Origin: Natronosalvus hydrolyticus
GTDB taxonomy: Archaea; Halobacteriota; Halobacteria; Halobacteriales; Natrialbaceae
Assembly: GCA_025517525.1 (NCBI GenBank)
Contig: JAOPJZ010000004.1
Span: 215,594 to 279,593, forward strand
DNA: 64,000 bases
Reading direction: 5' to 3'
The notes beneath the pieces were generated by a model. The model had not been told where the DNA came from. It saw only the letters and a list, made by a program, of their open reading frames with translations, and ran no database searches. The position numbers and the translations under genes were made by a program. Shown here one piece after another: positions 16,001 through 24,445 of this stretch (position 1 is its first letter; every line of letters begins with the position of its first letter).

Positions 16001-16851
16001 GAAACAAGTTGACGTGAGTCTGAGGAAAATAGACGGAACTCGTATGCTTCAGGGTTTGTGATCATAATATCTGCCCCCTTATCACCAATTGTATCACGAG
16101 TTACTCGCAAGAAGTCAATCTCCACAAAGTTACCTGAGGAGTGTGCCTCTGGATTGGGGCAAAGTAGCGATTCTGTATTTCCATCCCATTCAAGTTTTTT
16201 ATCACATTCTGGGCATTGGAGCCCGCGAATATTCTGTCCGTCGTAGAGCTCGTAGCTTCCTTGAGGTGTATCACCGTCAAATATTCCGACTGTAATCTGT
16301 TTAAATCGGTCTCGATGTTGATTCAAATAATATCCATATTCTACAAGTCGATTGAGCTGATCCGTTTCTAAAGCCTTTTGAGGATAAACAATAAGACTCT
16401 TAATATCAGTTGGTGGCTCCCCATCCGATTTATTCTGCAAAGCGACCTGAAGTGCCGGAATTAAGAAACACTCTGTTTTCCCAGTTGCAGTGGGAACAGT
16501 AAGAACAGCATCATTACCTTGGTCTGTATCCAAAGATTCGAGAATACGACGAACCGCTCGATCCTGATGGTCATAAAGGCGGCCATCATTATCACCAAAA
16601 ACTGCCGTTTGGATTGATTGTTCTAATTCAGAGGCAATACCAAAATCCGAACAGAAGGACTGCCACGTTTGAGGTGCCGACAGTGGAGGCTGTACTCTTT
16701 CGAGGAACGGACCTTTTACTTGAACTAAATCGTTAAGGAATTCATCATAATTCGTAATCGTGCTCGGATCAAGCTTTGTCAAGCCCTTATTCCACCAAAT
16801 GGTCTCCGTAGCATGTTCGATCGCTCGACGATTTAGTTCGTTTACATTCAT
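13027..16851 (-). CDS. Large SF2 DEAD/DEAH-type helicase with zinc modules (DpdJ/DUF1998 class)
   Basis: About 1274 residues from the ATG at 16851, which lies 5 nt after the upstream stop; an in-frame start at 16881 would overlap that gene. Motif I is TVPTATGKTE (about residues 118-127), motif II VVFDEAHVWDG, motif III VLASATIENP, and the second RecA domain ends in GIDIGSLDCVVNLGIPP with QRAGRAGRD. Cysteine pairs lie before motif II (CPEC...CPNPEAH), in the middle (CSFC...CPDCGHDL) and near the end (CPVC). This layout is that of Lhr/MrfA-like helicases carrying DUF1998, used in DISARM, Druantia and Dpd. As the biggest gene of the operon it is the likely DNA translocase of a restriction complex. 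Subfamily DpdJ is inferred from gene order and not proved. Confidence 0.82.
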   Translation of the reverse strand: MNVNELNRRAIEHATETIWWNKGLTKLDPSTITNYDEFLNDLVQVKGPFLERVQPPLSAPQTWQSFCSDFGIASELEQSIQTAVFGDNDGRLYDHQDRAVRRILESLDTDQGNDAVLTVPTATGKTECFLIPALQVALQNKSDGEPPTDIKSLIVYPQKALETDQLNRLVEYGYYLNQHRDRFKQITVGIFDGDTPQGSYELYDGQNIRGLQCPECDKKLEWDGNTESLLCPNPEAHSSGNFVEIDFLRVTRDTIGDKGADIMITNPEAYEFRLFSSDSRQLVSSDSLDLVVFDEAHVWDGNSGTAVSHFIERLRERYGSSIVLASATIENPVGFASEILRRDRNNIDHIDFVPAVATSSTPNDPTASTPAVTPYDALEEVMRWSLSAKGELSEEVEKIATRLGIIDGNHVTDFGKEIFNDLNKPETWEEDTLESLFRRRHDLRKELENRLLEEVPEISTIFQEFGDDDFAPLDEITSALYADSTTDETTNRFNSILKWCKLAGILYDRHHYFLKPFSTFYYCKDCRSLHTSRSNSCGYRAHNLYPVESCSRCDTLYYTDGDSRWAIGKACSCSGIYNISEQRIKSTTFLSYLLTQLGRDLKDFGEGKALCFSNRRSDAEGIGALMRALDYSLEAQRLLVTLLEEGPEEEKHYTADAIQDVLHSKLKRIYIEKPYGYLEDEILYSGLSRHLYRLSNPLNSDEHRRLFDAGIVSVFTEQDSEQNLLTNEIVKVLAFKPHQDLNRNMSVRKDGIQQKLTNSIEQYADAIPDIETKIENTIESLEKQGTVKVDRISDGDGVSTILTLRPQFLKLRVNRLAKVCSFCYGGWPFWDRDFCPDCGHDLSDVDRENKVDISPESGEYSPPYTLDHWAKVVYQSEPNPLISAVHKAGIDPNTRNTIEEAFAASPPRINVVSATTTLELGIDIGSLDCVVNLGIPPTKASYTQRAGRAGRDLSRSSVVFTVANPHSAVDSHYFEDIGGRFLNADPKPTHINEIGETPFMTQLFSEVITFMNLSDSNYEEYERIDTESDLESVLNAAYSSIEALLDEIENKEKELISHLTSTFNSKSQSEVEYAINTLCENEGIIKRQTTRRLFKFYSLYSRLSESGNGVSELKRRRIIQEELLSELSRELGYLPMLLSKAGLISQYRSADDNAVLFREQEGSGSVTEHLHYESKSLRQALRETYPEAVDTYAGTKYEVVNTQVSSDPLYTANTCMNTSCLLFLHQQPEGSSNCPVCSDTLRSLPVHEYLGAILKPSYGNKRTRPFTLRGVSND

Positions 16852-16856
16852 TATAA

Positions 16857-17714
16857 TTAGGAACTTAGATGCCTTCCACAAAGAGTTTCAAGATTATCAA
16901 CACTCTGGCTTTCAAGCCGAGTGACGTTATCCTCCTCCTCCTCGATATTTCTTTTTAGTCTTTGTAAGGTGGCGATATCGGACTCGATGTCTGACTTGGC
17001 GTCTTCAGCAGACTCTTCATCAAAGTCTTCACCAGGATTTTGAAATTCTTCTTTATATTCATTAAGTTTATCCTCTATTTCTTGTCGCCGATCGGTACTT
17101 ATGTTTTCCCAGCGAACACCACAGTGACTGCATTCTCCCCCTTGAAGGCCAATAAAGTGTATCGCCTTCTCTAACTTTTCCTTACTGTTCTTATAGATTT
17201 CTAGTGCTGTGTCTGCATCTCCACTATCGTATTCACTGAGGTCAGATTTGTATCCTGACAATTTTTCGCGTGCGTCATTAAGATCGGTACATCGATTGTA
17301 TTCCGTTGTCACGGATTCACAGTAATCCTCGAAATCTGATGTCAGCGTTTCAGGCTCATCACTCTCAATAAAGAGGACTTCCTCATCATCAAGTTTGTTG
17401 AAAATAACACGCCCTAATTCAACGTATCTGTCCTGTATTGTGTCATCAAGTTCCGAAAGTTCTGAAATCCTAGTCTCTGATTTCAGTGAATCTACGGCAC
17501 TCTCCACACGCTGAAGATACGCAGATGCTTCGCTAAGGTTATCAAGATGATCGCTTATACGATTAACATTCTCGATCGACGATGTATAATTTTCACTCAG
17601 AAGTACATCTACATCGGCGGTCTCTATATCAACATCTCCTAATGAGGTTGTCTTTGCGGTTTCTCCATCGTTTTCTCCTTCCAAGCCTACATCTGTGGTG
17701 GAATTACTACTCAT
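16857..17714 (-). CDS. Coiled-coil protein with a central zinc-type Cys pair
   Basis: The protein has 285 residues from the ATG at 17714, which overlaps the previous stop by 8 nt (ATGAGTAG). An acidic N-terminus is followed by helices with long heptad-like stretches (HLDNLSEASAYLQRVESAVDSL; ATLQRLKRNIEEEEDNVTRLES) and, near residue 200, GGECSHCGVRWENIS. The latter resembles a half zinc hook or zinc ribbon at the hinge between two coiled coils. This arrangement suggests a small SMC-like spacer or dimerisation protein. It lies between the ATPase and the helicase genes in what I take to be a Dpd-type operon (DpdI position). No enzymatic motif is seen. The sequence is markedly AT-rich. Confidence 0.65.
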   Translation of the reverse strand: MSSNSTTDVGLEGENDGETAKTTSLGDVDIETADVDVLLSENYTSSIENVNRISDHLDNLSEASAYLQRVESAVDSLKSETRISELSELDDTIQDRYVELGRVIFNKLDDEEVLFIESDEPETLTSDFEDYCESVTTEYNRCTDLNDAREKLSGYKSDLSEYDSGDADTALEIYKNSKEKLEKAIHFIGLQGGECSHCGVRWENISTDRRQEIEDKLNEYKEEFQNPGEDFDEESAEDAKSDIESDIATLQRLKRNIEEEEDNVTRLESQSVDNLETLCGRHLSS

Positions 17715-20628
17715 CTGAATCTCCTCCATTATGAATAAACGATCTTACTTTCTTCCGCTTTCTCTGTAGAGATTCAGTTTGATTATTATACTCTTCGACT
17801 TTCGTTTGTTCACTATCTTGTAATTCCTTGAGTGCGTATCGAATATCTGATTCAGTCTCATGGAATAGTGAAGGATACAGTTCATCCTCGTCCAAGTATT
17901 CTCCAGCACCCTGTGGTGGATTCTCAACTAGCCGTGAATAGAATAACGTACGATGAATATCCGAGATGTCTGAATTAGGTAGTTGCTGTATTTCATCCCA
18001 GATCATACGATCTTCTTCCAGTAATGATTGAATACGTGAATACCCATCTATATTGAAGTCACAGCGAACAGACTCCAGTTCATCTGCGACATTCGAGAGT
18101 GCTGTGATTCCGTTTAGCTCAGATTCTATCCTATCGATTTCTGAATCTTCAGTGAGGAAATAGTTAATCAGTTTCTCTGCATCTTCTAGCTCTGATAGAG
18201 CTTGATCTATATCGTCGTCTTGATGTACCCATTGGAGATCGTTTTGCATTTCTGCAATTGACTGAAGCTCTTCTAAGACTGGTTTTGGTATAGGACGTAG
18301 GTCACGAAGATCATCTATACTGCGGTCAGTCAAATAAGATATTCCACCATAATCACTATCAAAGAAAACGAAAGTGTCTTCTGTCCCTTCAATTTCTTTG
18401 AGACCTCCTGTTTCAATTAAGGATTTCAACTCGTTTCGATATTCGGAACGAATATCAAGGAGATCAATCTTCGTAACGAATCCTTGTTCTTTTATGATAT
18501 CTAAGACTTTGCTAAGTGCCTCTGCTTCAGGTAGTGTTGGTCCGTTATATTTTTTATATGTAGTAACATGAAGTTCTATAACAGATTCGTGAAGATCGCT
18601 AGTTAGACCCCAAAGGTTCTCATAAAGATCAGGAGCGAGATGATCCTCTGATAGCGTTTGGATAGCCTGTATACGCTCCACGACAGTATCATAGTCCCGG
18701 TTCTCCGCGATCCGTCCTATCGTCCATGGTTCTTGGATATCTGAAATGGATACCCGTTGAATTATATCTCCCCAAGTATAGTCGGGTGTCCACTGGCGGT
18801 GAGTAGAGATCTCTTCATTGAACCAGTCTGGATCTGCCCAATCATTCTGTGGTTTATCAGTAAAGACCAAAATCCCTGAGTCAGGATGATCACGACCATA
18901 GAGGTCTCTGATCTGATTTTCAACGTCACTATCACTGAGAGCTTCGTCCTCAAAGAGAGCAAATATGAGGTATTCTCCCTCGTATTCTTCTAGCCCGCCA
19001 CTTTCAGGTTTGAGCTTTCTAGCACGTCCCAATGATTCTTCCCTGGAAAAACTAGTTACTCCAAACCCTGGGTTTTCGATACCGGGAACTGACAATGTCG
19101 TCTGATCAGTGACGTTTGCTCGTTGAGTGCCAAACCACTCAATGACATTTATAAGGTAGTCTTCGGTCGCATATCGAAGATCATCTCTGTCTTCCTCTTC
19201 TAATTTCGTCTCGAATTCTTCAGCTTTTCGCAGATATTCATCGATCAACCGTTCGCGGGATTCTGAACTAGAGTCTGGGCTAGACGATCCAAAGTCAGGA
19301 TCCAGTAATTTGGGGTGAATCTTTAGTTCATTTTCGTCCTCAAAGATGACACGATTATCTAAGAGAGAATCACGGACATTATCTGATAACTCATCTATAT
19401 TTCTAGATCCGACTATAAGTTCCTTTGAAGCAGCAACTTCGGCCGTGCGATCGTCAGGGTCCAAGTCAGTGACTGCTTTGAAAGCAACTTTCAGACGAGC
19501 GCTTTTCATTGCCCGGTCACATTCATCATAGAGATATGCACCAATCCCTCCATACTCGTTTGATGTTGTCGCGTCGTTTGCGTACCTTTTAATTGCTGTT
19601 CCAACTCCATCTATAAGATTACCTATTAGGCCATGTGTCCTCAAGAGACTCTCCATCCATTCTACGTTCGCATCAGTAAATGGCCCATACTCCTCGTCTT
19701 GCTCATCAAGATATACATCTTGGAAGTATTCCGTTAGAAGTTCACGTAGGTTGATTAATTGATCCTGCCGACCACGGATATTGATGACATGATTTTGGTC
19801 TAAGCGGTGCTGATTACCAGCAATATCTAAAGTAATATCTCCATTTCGACGCCGCATTTGATCGAACATATCATTTCGTGTGATTGATGACACATCTGGA
19901 TGGCAGAACAGTACGAACCCGACGTACGGATTAAGATGTTTTTCAAACCACTTTAGAACGTTTTGGGCTTCTTCTTTTCGATGGCTGGGAACCATTTCGT
20001 CAAAAATAAATACAAACATATAGCCCTGATCAGCTAATTTTGAAATAACGTCACTGGGCTCTGTTTGACCATCAAATAGTCCTGCCTCTTCGGCGATCTC
20101 CCGGAATTGATCTCCTGAAATATCTGCTCCATCAGTGAAGGATGATAGTTCCTCATCCGAAAGCTGTGTACTAATTGTATCAATCAATTGTAATTTATAT
20201 TCTAAATCCGGTACATTATCAATCGAATTGAGATATTGTTTACCTTCTGACTGAATTCTTTGAAGATATTTATAAGAACTCGGGTTTGGTAGTGACTTTT
20301 GCCAAATTGGTAGAACAATCGGCACATTCTGGCGTGACTCGTTTTCGACAGGGTCTAGCTGGTCTCGAATATATCGAGTCATCGTGGTTTTCCCTGTTGC
20401 TTGGGCTCCTTCTATAATTAGAAAAAGTCCAGTGTCCGGATTACCAGCTTGTGCTTCTTCATAGAGACGATTGCTCCATTCATCCACAGCATTGATAACC
20501 TCGCTTTCAACAGTAGTTTCAACATGAACTCGATTCTCACTGCTATCATTTTCTTGCCAGTACTCTGCGAACGTTTGGTTAAACCGATTTGTATCAATCC
20601 CGAAGACTGATTCAAGCTCTTTTGACAT
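17707..20628 (-). CDS. Large P-loop ATPase of restriction operon (DpdH / BrxC-PglY-like)
   Basis: The chosen ATG at 20628 comes one base after the previous stop and gives 973 residues; the frame stays open to 20802 but that would lie inside the previous gene. Walker A is GAQATGKT (residues 74-81) after the strand LFLIIE, and Walker B is YMFVFIFDEMV. The protein goes on with helical regions and a repeated acidic, coiled-coil-rich second half. Size, early P-loop and neighbourhood with a PglZ-family gene recall BrxC/PglY of BREX and the DpdH ATPase of Dpd. Probably it is the ATP-driven recruiter or loader of the locus. The DNA is AT-rich: 16 of 60 bases are G or C at 20161-20220. Confidence 0.75.
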   Translation of the reverse strand: MSKELESVFGIDTNRFNQTFAEYWQENDSSENRVHVETTVESEVINAVDEWSNRLYEEAQAGNPDTGLFLIIEGAQATGKTTMTRYIRDQLDPVENESRQNVPIVLPIWQKSLPNPSSYKYLQRIQSEGKQYLNSIDNVPDLEYKLQLIDTISTQLSDEELSSFTDGADISGDQFREIAEEAGLFDGQTEPSDVISKLADQGYMFVFIFDEMVPSHRKEEAQNVLKWFEKHLNPYVGFVLFCHPDVSSITRNDMFDQMRRRNGDITLDIAGNQHRLDQNHVINIRGRQDQLINLRELLTEYFQDVYLDEQDEEYGPFTDANVEWMESLLRTHGLIGNLIDGVGTAIKRYANDATTSNEYGGIGAYLYDECDRAMKSARLKVAFKAVTDLDPDDRTAEVAASKELIVGSRNIDELSDNVRDSLLDNRVIFEDENELKIHPKLLDPDFGSSSPDSSSESRERLIDEYLRKAEEFETKLEEEDRDDLRYATEDYLINVIEWFGTQRANVTDQTTLSVPGIENPGFGVTSFSREESLGRARKLKPESGGLEEYEGEYLIFALFEDEALSDSDVENQIRDLYGRDHPDSGILVFTDKPQNDWADPDWFNEEISTHRQWTPDYTWGDIIQRVSISDIQEPWTIGRIAENRDYDTVVERIQAIQTLSEDHLAPDLYENLWGLTSDLHESVIELHVTTYKKYNGPTLPEAEALSKVLDIIKEQGFVTKIDLLDIRSEYRNELKSLIETGGLKEIEGTEDTFVFFDSDYGGISYLTDRSIDDLRDLRPIPKPVLEELQSIAEMQNDLQWVHQDDDIDQALSELEDAEKLINYFLTEDSEIDRIESELNGITALSNVADELESVRCDFNIDGYSRIQSLLEEDRMIWDEIQQLPNSDISDIHRTLFYSRLVENPPQGAGEYLDEDELYPSLFHETESDIRYALKELQDSEQTKVEEYNNQTESLQRKRKKVRSFIHNGGDSDE

Positions 20629-20629
20629 T

Positions 20630-21586
20630 CTAATTCGCCTCAATCTCGAATTCACTTGCGGTGATTTCATCACTCCATGCTGTTTCCGCCTCGAAGTAAC
20701 GAACTGTAAAACACTCTGCGTCAGGGAAATCTTGGTGTAAATGATAGAAAAGAACTGGATATGACTCTTCGTCAATAGTGGAGTCCTTAGCAAGTGGTCC
20801 ACGCTTCATAATATGGTGATCATAGAAGGATCTCGGAATAGGATACCACTCTTGCTGGAGTGTTTTAAAGAATTCTTCAAACTCTGGACTCTCATCATTC
20901 ATTTCCTTTAAAAAATATTGATAAGTGTAGTAGAGCGCTGTTTGGAAAATATCCATACTTAGAACGGGGAGTAGATTGTCACCACCAGAATTTGTGTGTT
21001 CTCGTTTCGCAACTCCAAGATCGATTCCTCGATCGCGGACGAAACGGGCCTTGTTCGTATTCCAGGCACCGGAAAGCTCTCTCACCATGATGTCTACTGA
21101 CCAAGTCGTTCTGTGTGTTCCCGTATCATTATCGCGTTGATCCCAGAGAGTTTCCATGAAAGTGTGGAACGCGTTATCGATACTCCCTGATTGTACACTC
21201 ATATTATACGAGTTTAATTTTCGCAGGAGAAATGCTGCAACTGTTGCACGCTTAATTTCCGGAGATTGGTTATCATATAGTAGTTCTGCTAAACCACGGC
21301 CACTTGGCTCAGGAAGAAAATCATCATCGACTTCTGAATCCCTAGTAAGTCGGAGATCTTGATTTGTGTTTTCTGCTATTACATCTAAGACATCATGAAG
21401 CTCATTATATGCCTGTGAGCTACCGCTTGGACTAAGTGTTGTTTCATCTTTTGGTGAATAACCAAAAGCTGCTACAGAGTCCTTTTCAGCTAGTTCCTCT
21501 GGAGAGAGAGGGCCTTCATCGTAGAGGACTTTGACAATCGTAAGCAGTGCTTCATACTTTCCTTTTGGGGGTGGATAGTTAACCAT
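20630..21586 (-). CDS. Putative wHTH-containing restriction-operon protein (DpdG position)
   Basis: A 318-residue protein without an enzymatic motif. The N-terminus (KYEALLTIVKVLYDEGPLSPEELAEKD, then SQAYNELHDVLDVI) has the periodicity of a winged helix. The middle is helical (IKRATVAAFLLRKLNSYNM), and the last third carries paired aromatic strands (PRSFYDHHIMKRGPL; SYPVLFYHLHQDF). It begins 3 nt after the PglZ-like stop and ends one base before the ATPase start, so it is tightly coupled. In the bacterial Dpd cluster as I recall it, a protein of about this size precedes the DpdH ATPase, which is the basis for calling it DpdG-like. That call rests on position and size only. Confidence 0.55.
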   Translation of the reverse strand: MVNYPPPKGKYEALLTIVKVLYDEGPLSPEELAEKDSVAAFGYSPKDETTLSPSGSSQAYNELHDVLDVIAENTNQDLRLTRDSEVDDDFLPEPSGRGLAELLYDNQSPEIKRATVAAFLLRKLNSYNMSVQSGSIDNAFHTFMETLWDQRDNDTGTHRTTWSVDIMVRELSGAWNTNKARFVRDRGIDLGVAKREHTNSGGDNLLPVLSMDIFQTALYYTYQYFLKEMNDESPEFEEFFKTLQQEWYPIPRSFYDHHIMKRGPLAKDSTIDEESYPVLFYHLHQDFPDAECFTVRYFEAETAWSDEITASEFEIEAN

Positions 21587-21589
21587 GAT

Positions 21590-23644
21590 CTATGCAGTTA
21601 CAATGAAGCAAGGGATCAGAGACTCTTCAACCGAAATCCCACCATGGGTCCATATATTCTCTGTCTGCGTTCCAATGCGGCTATGCGGGTTAAGGGGGGT
21701 TATCATTGTCTCTGAACCATTGGAACCAGTTTGTTCTATCTCGATAGAGCCAATATTGCTGAGATTAGAAGGTGGTGAACTCGTTATCACGCCTCGATTA
21801 TGTGTAGTGTGACTACTTGAATCCCCTGTAACATGTCTTTCTATAACATCTTCTGGGAATGTTTCGACCATACCATGATCAGAGGTTACCATAATGTCAG
21901 CCATACTATTAAATCTGCTAATGAACCTTGTTATTGTGCGAACATAGTCCTCTACCTCGCGGGCACGACTATTTTCATACCGTGCTGAAACATCAAGCCG
22001 TGCATCATAGAGAATAATCGATTCTCCGGCATTTAATCGATTCTGAAGCTCGTCTCTATCTTCATTTTGGTTTACGAAAGATCGAACCGATTGGGATTTG
22101 AGTCCTGTTCCTTCGATATAACCACCTAAATTGCTGAAATCGACTTGGTCTCGAAGTTCATTGACAAATGTGTCTGTAGTTGAGTGGGCTGGACTGACCG
22201 CGTATCCCGGTTCTATATCTGCCTGATTCCGAATCAAATTCCGAACTGATTCCTCAAGCAAACCCAGAGAATCAATCACTAAGACTAGCTTTGGACCAGG
22301 CTCTTCTAAGAAATCCGCCACCCTATGTACATTATATAATTCATCAAATTTACCACCACGATAACCCTCAGTAAGTAAGTTAGTAATCGGCGATTTGGCT
22401 TCGTGATTTTCAATCTTTGCGTAGATATCTATGATATCCAAAACATCATCAGTTGCAGGGGCCTCTGTAATTTGTTGAGTTAGAATGAGGGCTGGAAGAC
22501 TCCGATAGAAATCGCAGACGGTGGGATTAGATGCAATATTAGTGAACAAACGGCATCTACTTGCCACCTTACGAATCATGTTGGTATTATTCTCACCCAT
22601 ATCTATATGTGAGATGTTCCCTTCGATGAGATCTGTTGCGACCTGCCGAATGACTTCTTCTGTCTCCTCTGTTCGATATAACTGGCTTGTTAGAAGTCGG
22701 ATATCAGTTAATTCGAAGGGGGGGAGCGGGATTTCCCTACTAATCCCATCTAATATTGTTTCAACAAGAGGTGTGTTGACCGGTGAAGCATTTATTTGTC
22801 TGATATCACCATACATCTGACGGAACTCTGCAAGTTGTAATTCATTTTGCTCTCGTAGTTTGATTGCTGCGAGAGACCGATAGAGCCGGTTATTTGATTC
22901 AGGAAGTAGCTTCTTCACATCATTTGGAAGAGAATCAAGAGCATTCTTTTCAATGCAAATTTCAATACGAGTGCTGGCTCCTCGGTATGCTGCTTTCACT
23001 GCACTTCGGAATTGGCGATGTTCCATGTAATAATACAAAATCCTCCGTTGGTTACGATCATGAAGAGCTAATTTAGGATCGAATTTCGGGATAGTATCCT
23101 CAATAGCTTCAGTATCGGAAGGACGGAGCGTCTCAATTCGAGTCACCCATCGGGGACTTGATGGATGCCTAAGACAAATCTCAAACCAAATAGGAGCAAC
23201 AAACAACGTTTTTGAGGTCTCACAGAGGCTTTTCAAAGCCTGGTCTGTTGATTCATTTGGAGCTGCTGCATCTGGAAAATCTAAGAGGGGAACAATATGT
23301 GGCCCTGAGCCGGTAGGCGATATCCCGCCAGCTGGAACACCTTCCGTATCGACAACGGTTGCTTCTGGGAACCTTTCTCTAATCGTTTGAAAAACGGTGC
23401 TGAGCTGTAGTTCCTCCGGATACAGCAGGAGATAACTTGGGGCCTCCCATGAGCCGAGTGTTTCAATTACTGAGGATAGTTCTCTGGCACCCATACTGAA
23501 AGAGTCAGATGCAGGTGACTTAAATGCCGTGGCAATTGGAAAAACATCCTTCCCAGTCTCCGTCTCAACACCAGAATAAGATCCTGAACCGCATTCTATA
23601 GCAAGAATTCTATGACCCTCATTGTTGAGTGGGCATAGATTCAT
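21590..23644 (-). CDS. PglZ-family (alkaline phosphatase superfamily) protein
   Basis: The 684-residue protein has a C-terminal domain with the PglZ landmarks in order: KLVLVIDSLGLLEES (the metal/nucleophile aspartate of the alkaline phosphatase fold), MVTSDHGMVETFP (the DHG metal ligands), HTTHNRGVI, and finally THGGISVEESLIPCFIV (the last metal-binding His in the HGG-S-xE pattern typical of PglZ). The N-terminal 400 residues are helical and unassigned. PglZ is the hallmark of BREX and of some other phage-exclusion loci, where it acts on phosphodiesters or serves as a scaffold. No PglX-like methyltransferase or BrxL is adjacent, whereas 7-deazaguanine enzymes are. Its ATG overlaps a 39-codon frame upstream by ATGA. 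Confidence 0.82.
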   Translation of the reverse strand: MNLCPLNNEGHRILAIECGSGSYSGVETETGKDVFPIATAFKSPASDSFSMGARELSSVIETLGSWEAPSYLLLYPEELQLSTVFQTIRERFPEATVVDTEGVPAGGISPTGSGPHIVPLLDFPDAAAPNESTDQALKSLCETSKTLFVAPIWFEICLRHPSSPRWVTRIETLRPSDTEAIEDTIPKFDPKLALHDRNQRRILYYYMEHRQFRSAVKAAYRGASTRIEICIEKNALDSLPNDVKKLLPESNNRLYRSLAAIKLREQNELQLAEFRQMYGDIRQINASPVNTPLVETILDGISREIPLPPFELTDIRLLTSQLYRTEETEEVIRQVATDLIEGNISHIDMGENNTNMIRKVASRCRLFTNIASNPTVCDFYRSLPALILTQQITEAPATDDVLDIIDIYAKIENHEAKSPITNLLTEGYRGGKFDELYNVHRVADFLEEPGPKLVLVIDSLGLLEESVRNLIRNQADIEPGYAVSPAHSTTDTFVNELRDQVDFSNLGGYIEGTGLKSQSVRSFVNQNEDRDELQNRLNAGESIILYDARLDVSARYENSRAREVEDYVRTITRFISRFNSMADIMVTSDHGMVETFPEDVIERHVTGDSSSHTTHNRGVITSSPPSNLSNIGSIEIEQTGSNGSETMITPLNPHSRIGTQTENIWTHGGISVEESLIPCFIVTA

Positions 23645-23760
23645 ACAGATATTGCCCGAAAAGCGTCATCGATATGGATGGATCGGCGGTCTTCGGGCAG
23701 GTCATCGACAAACTCGAGCTGTCTAGTTGTCAGCCTTGCCAACCCCATTTGTTCATCCAT
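23641..23760 (-). CDS. 39-residue leader protein of the PglZ-helicase operon
   Basis: A short frame from the ATG at 23760 to a TGA at 23641-23643 that overlaps the PglZ-like ATG (ATGA). The product is acidic and soluble-looking (GLARLTTRQLEFVDDLPEDR). A stop lies in frame a few codons upstream, so it is not the tail of a longer gene in its present form. A TATA-like GATATTAAATT at 23818-23828 could drive it and the whole operon to 12354. The perfect overlap is the main support; it could also be a chance frame or a translational starter for PglZ. Confidence 0.42.
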   Translation of the reverse strand: MDEQMGLARLTTRQLEFVDDLPEDRRSIHIDDAFRAISV

Positions 23761-23913
23761 GCGTAGGGGCTTAGCAGGCTTTCATTCCATCAGAGCCCAG
23801 CCAGCAATGTTATCAGAATTTAATATCAAGTGGGACATCTGACAAGGTCTTGATTTGATCCTTGTTTATGATTCCCTTGATGCGGTTAAAAGAGACGAGT
23901 ACAGAGTGATCCG

Positions 23914-24387
23914 TTAGGGGTGTTCGATCATCGACGACACGGTCGCTGCCATCGAATCCGTCGTCTCCTTCCACTCCGTGAATCGCTCTTCGCCTGCTTT
24001 TGGCGGATCGATGTCGAAATCGAGTGGGTGATAGCTCATTCGGCCCAGAGACTCGGCGGCAACCTCACCGACAAACTCTGCATTCTTCCGCTTGGATGAA
24101 ACGCCGCCAGACGCTAAATCGTAGTAGTCAGTGAACAGTTGTACCACGGTCACGGTGCCTTCTACTGCTCGGGATTTGCTGAGGTGTCGAAAAATTTTCG
24201 CCGCGTTGTCCGCGGGATCGGCCCGTCGCCATTCCAGTTCGACCAAAATGTAACTGTCGTCAGCTACTCCCCCGACGTCAACGGGGGTTTCCACGATCCT
24301 ATACTCGGTTTCCCACCTATAGAACGGTAACTCCCGTTCCAATCGATCTTTCAGTCGAACGATTACATCGTCCGCAAACTCTCCCAT
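23914..24387 (-). CDS. Hypothetical protein, possible PD-(D/E)XK-like fold
   Basis: The 157-residue protein starts with a helix (FADDVIVRLKDRLEREL) and continues with strands ending in VETPVDVGGVADDS and YILVELEWRRADPADNAAKIFRHLSKS. An Asp followed 10-15 residues later by E-x-E in a hydrophobic strand is what a divergent PD-(D/E)XK nuclease would show, with the final Lys replaced. This is weak evidence, and a non-catalytic version or an unrelated fold is equally possible. The gene lies between the PglZ operon and queC, on the same strand as both, so it may belong to the modification-restriction locus. Nothing more specific can be said. Confidence 0.5.
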   Translation of the reverse strand: MGEFADDVIVRLKDRLERELPFYRWETEYRIVETPVDVGGVADDSYILVELEWRRADPADNAAKIFRHLSKSRAVEGTVTVVQLFTDYYDLASGGVSSKRKNAEFVGEVAAESLGRMSYHPLDFDIDPPKAGEERFTEWKETTDSMAATVSSMIEHP

Positions 24388-24445
24388 GGTGTGAACACTG
24401 AGACGTGACAGTTAGAGCTTCCGGCAATTGACGGCCTCTCGCCTC

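Noticed and set aside
12354..23644. A complete BREX system
   Set aside because: PglZ and a large ATPase are present but no PglX, BrxL, BrxA or BrxB could be recognised next to them.
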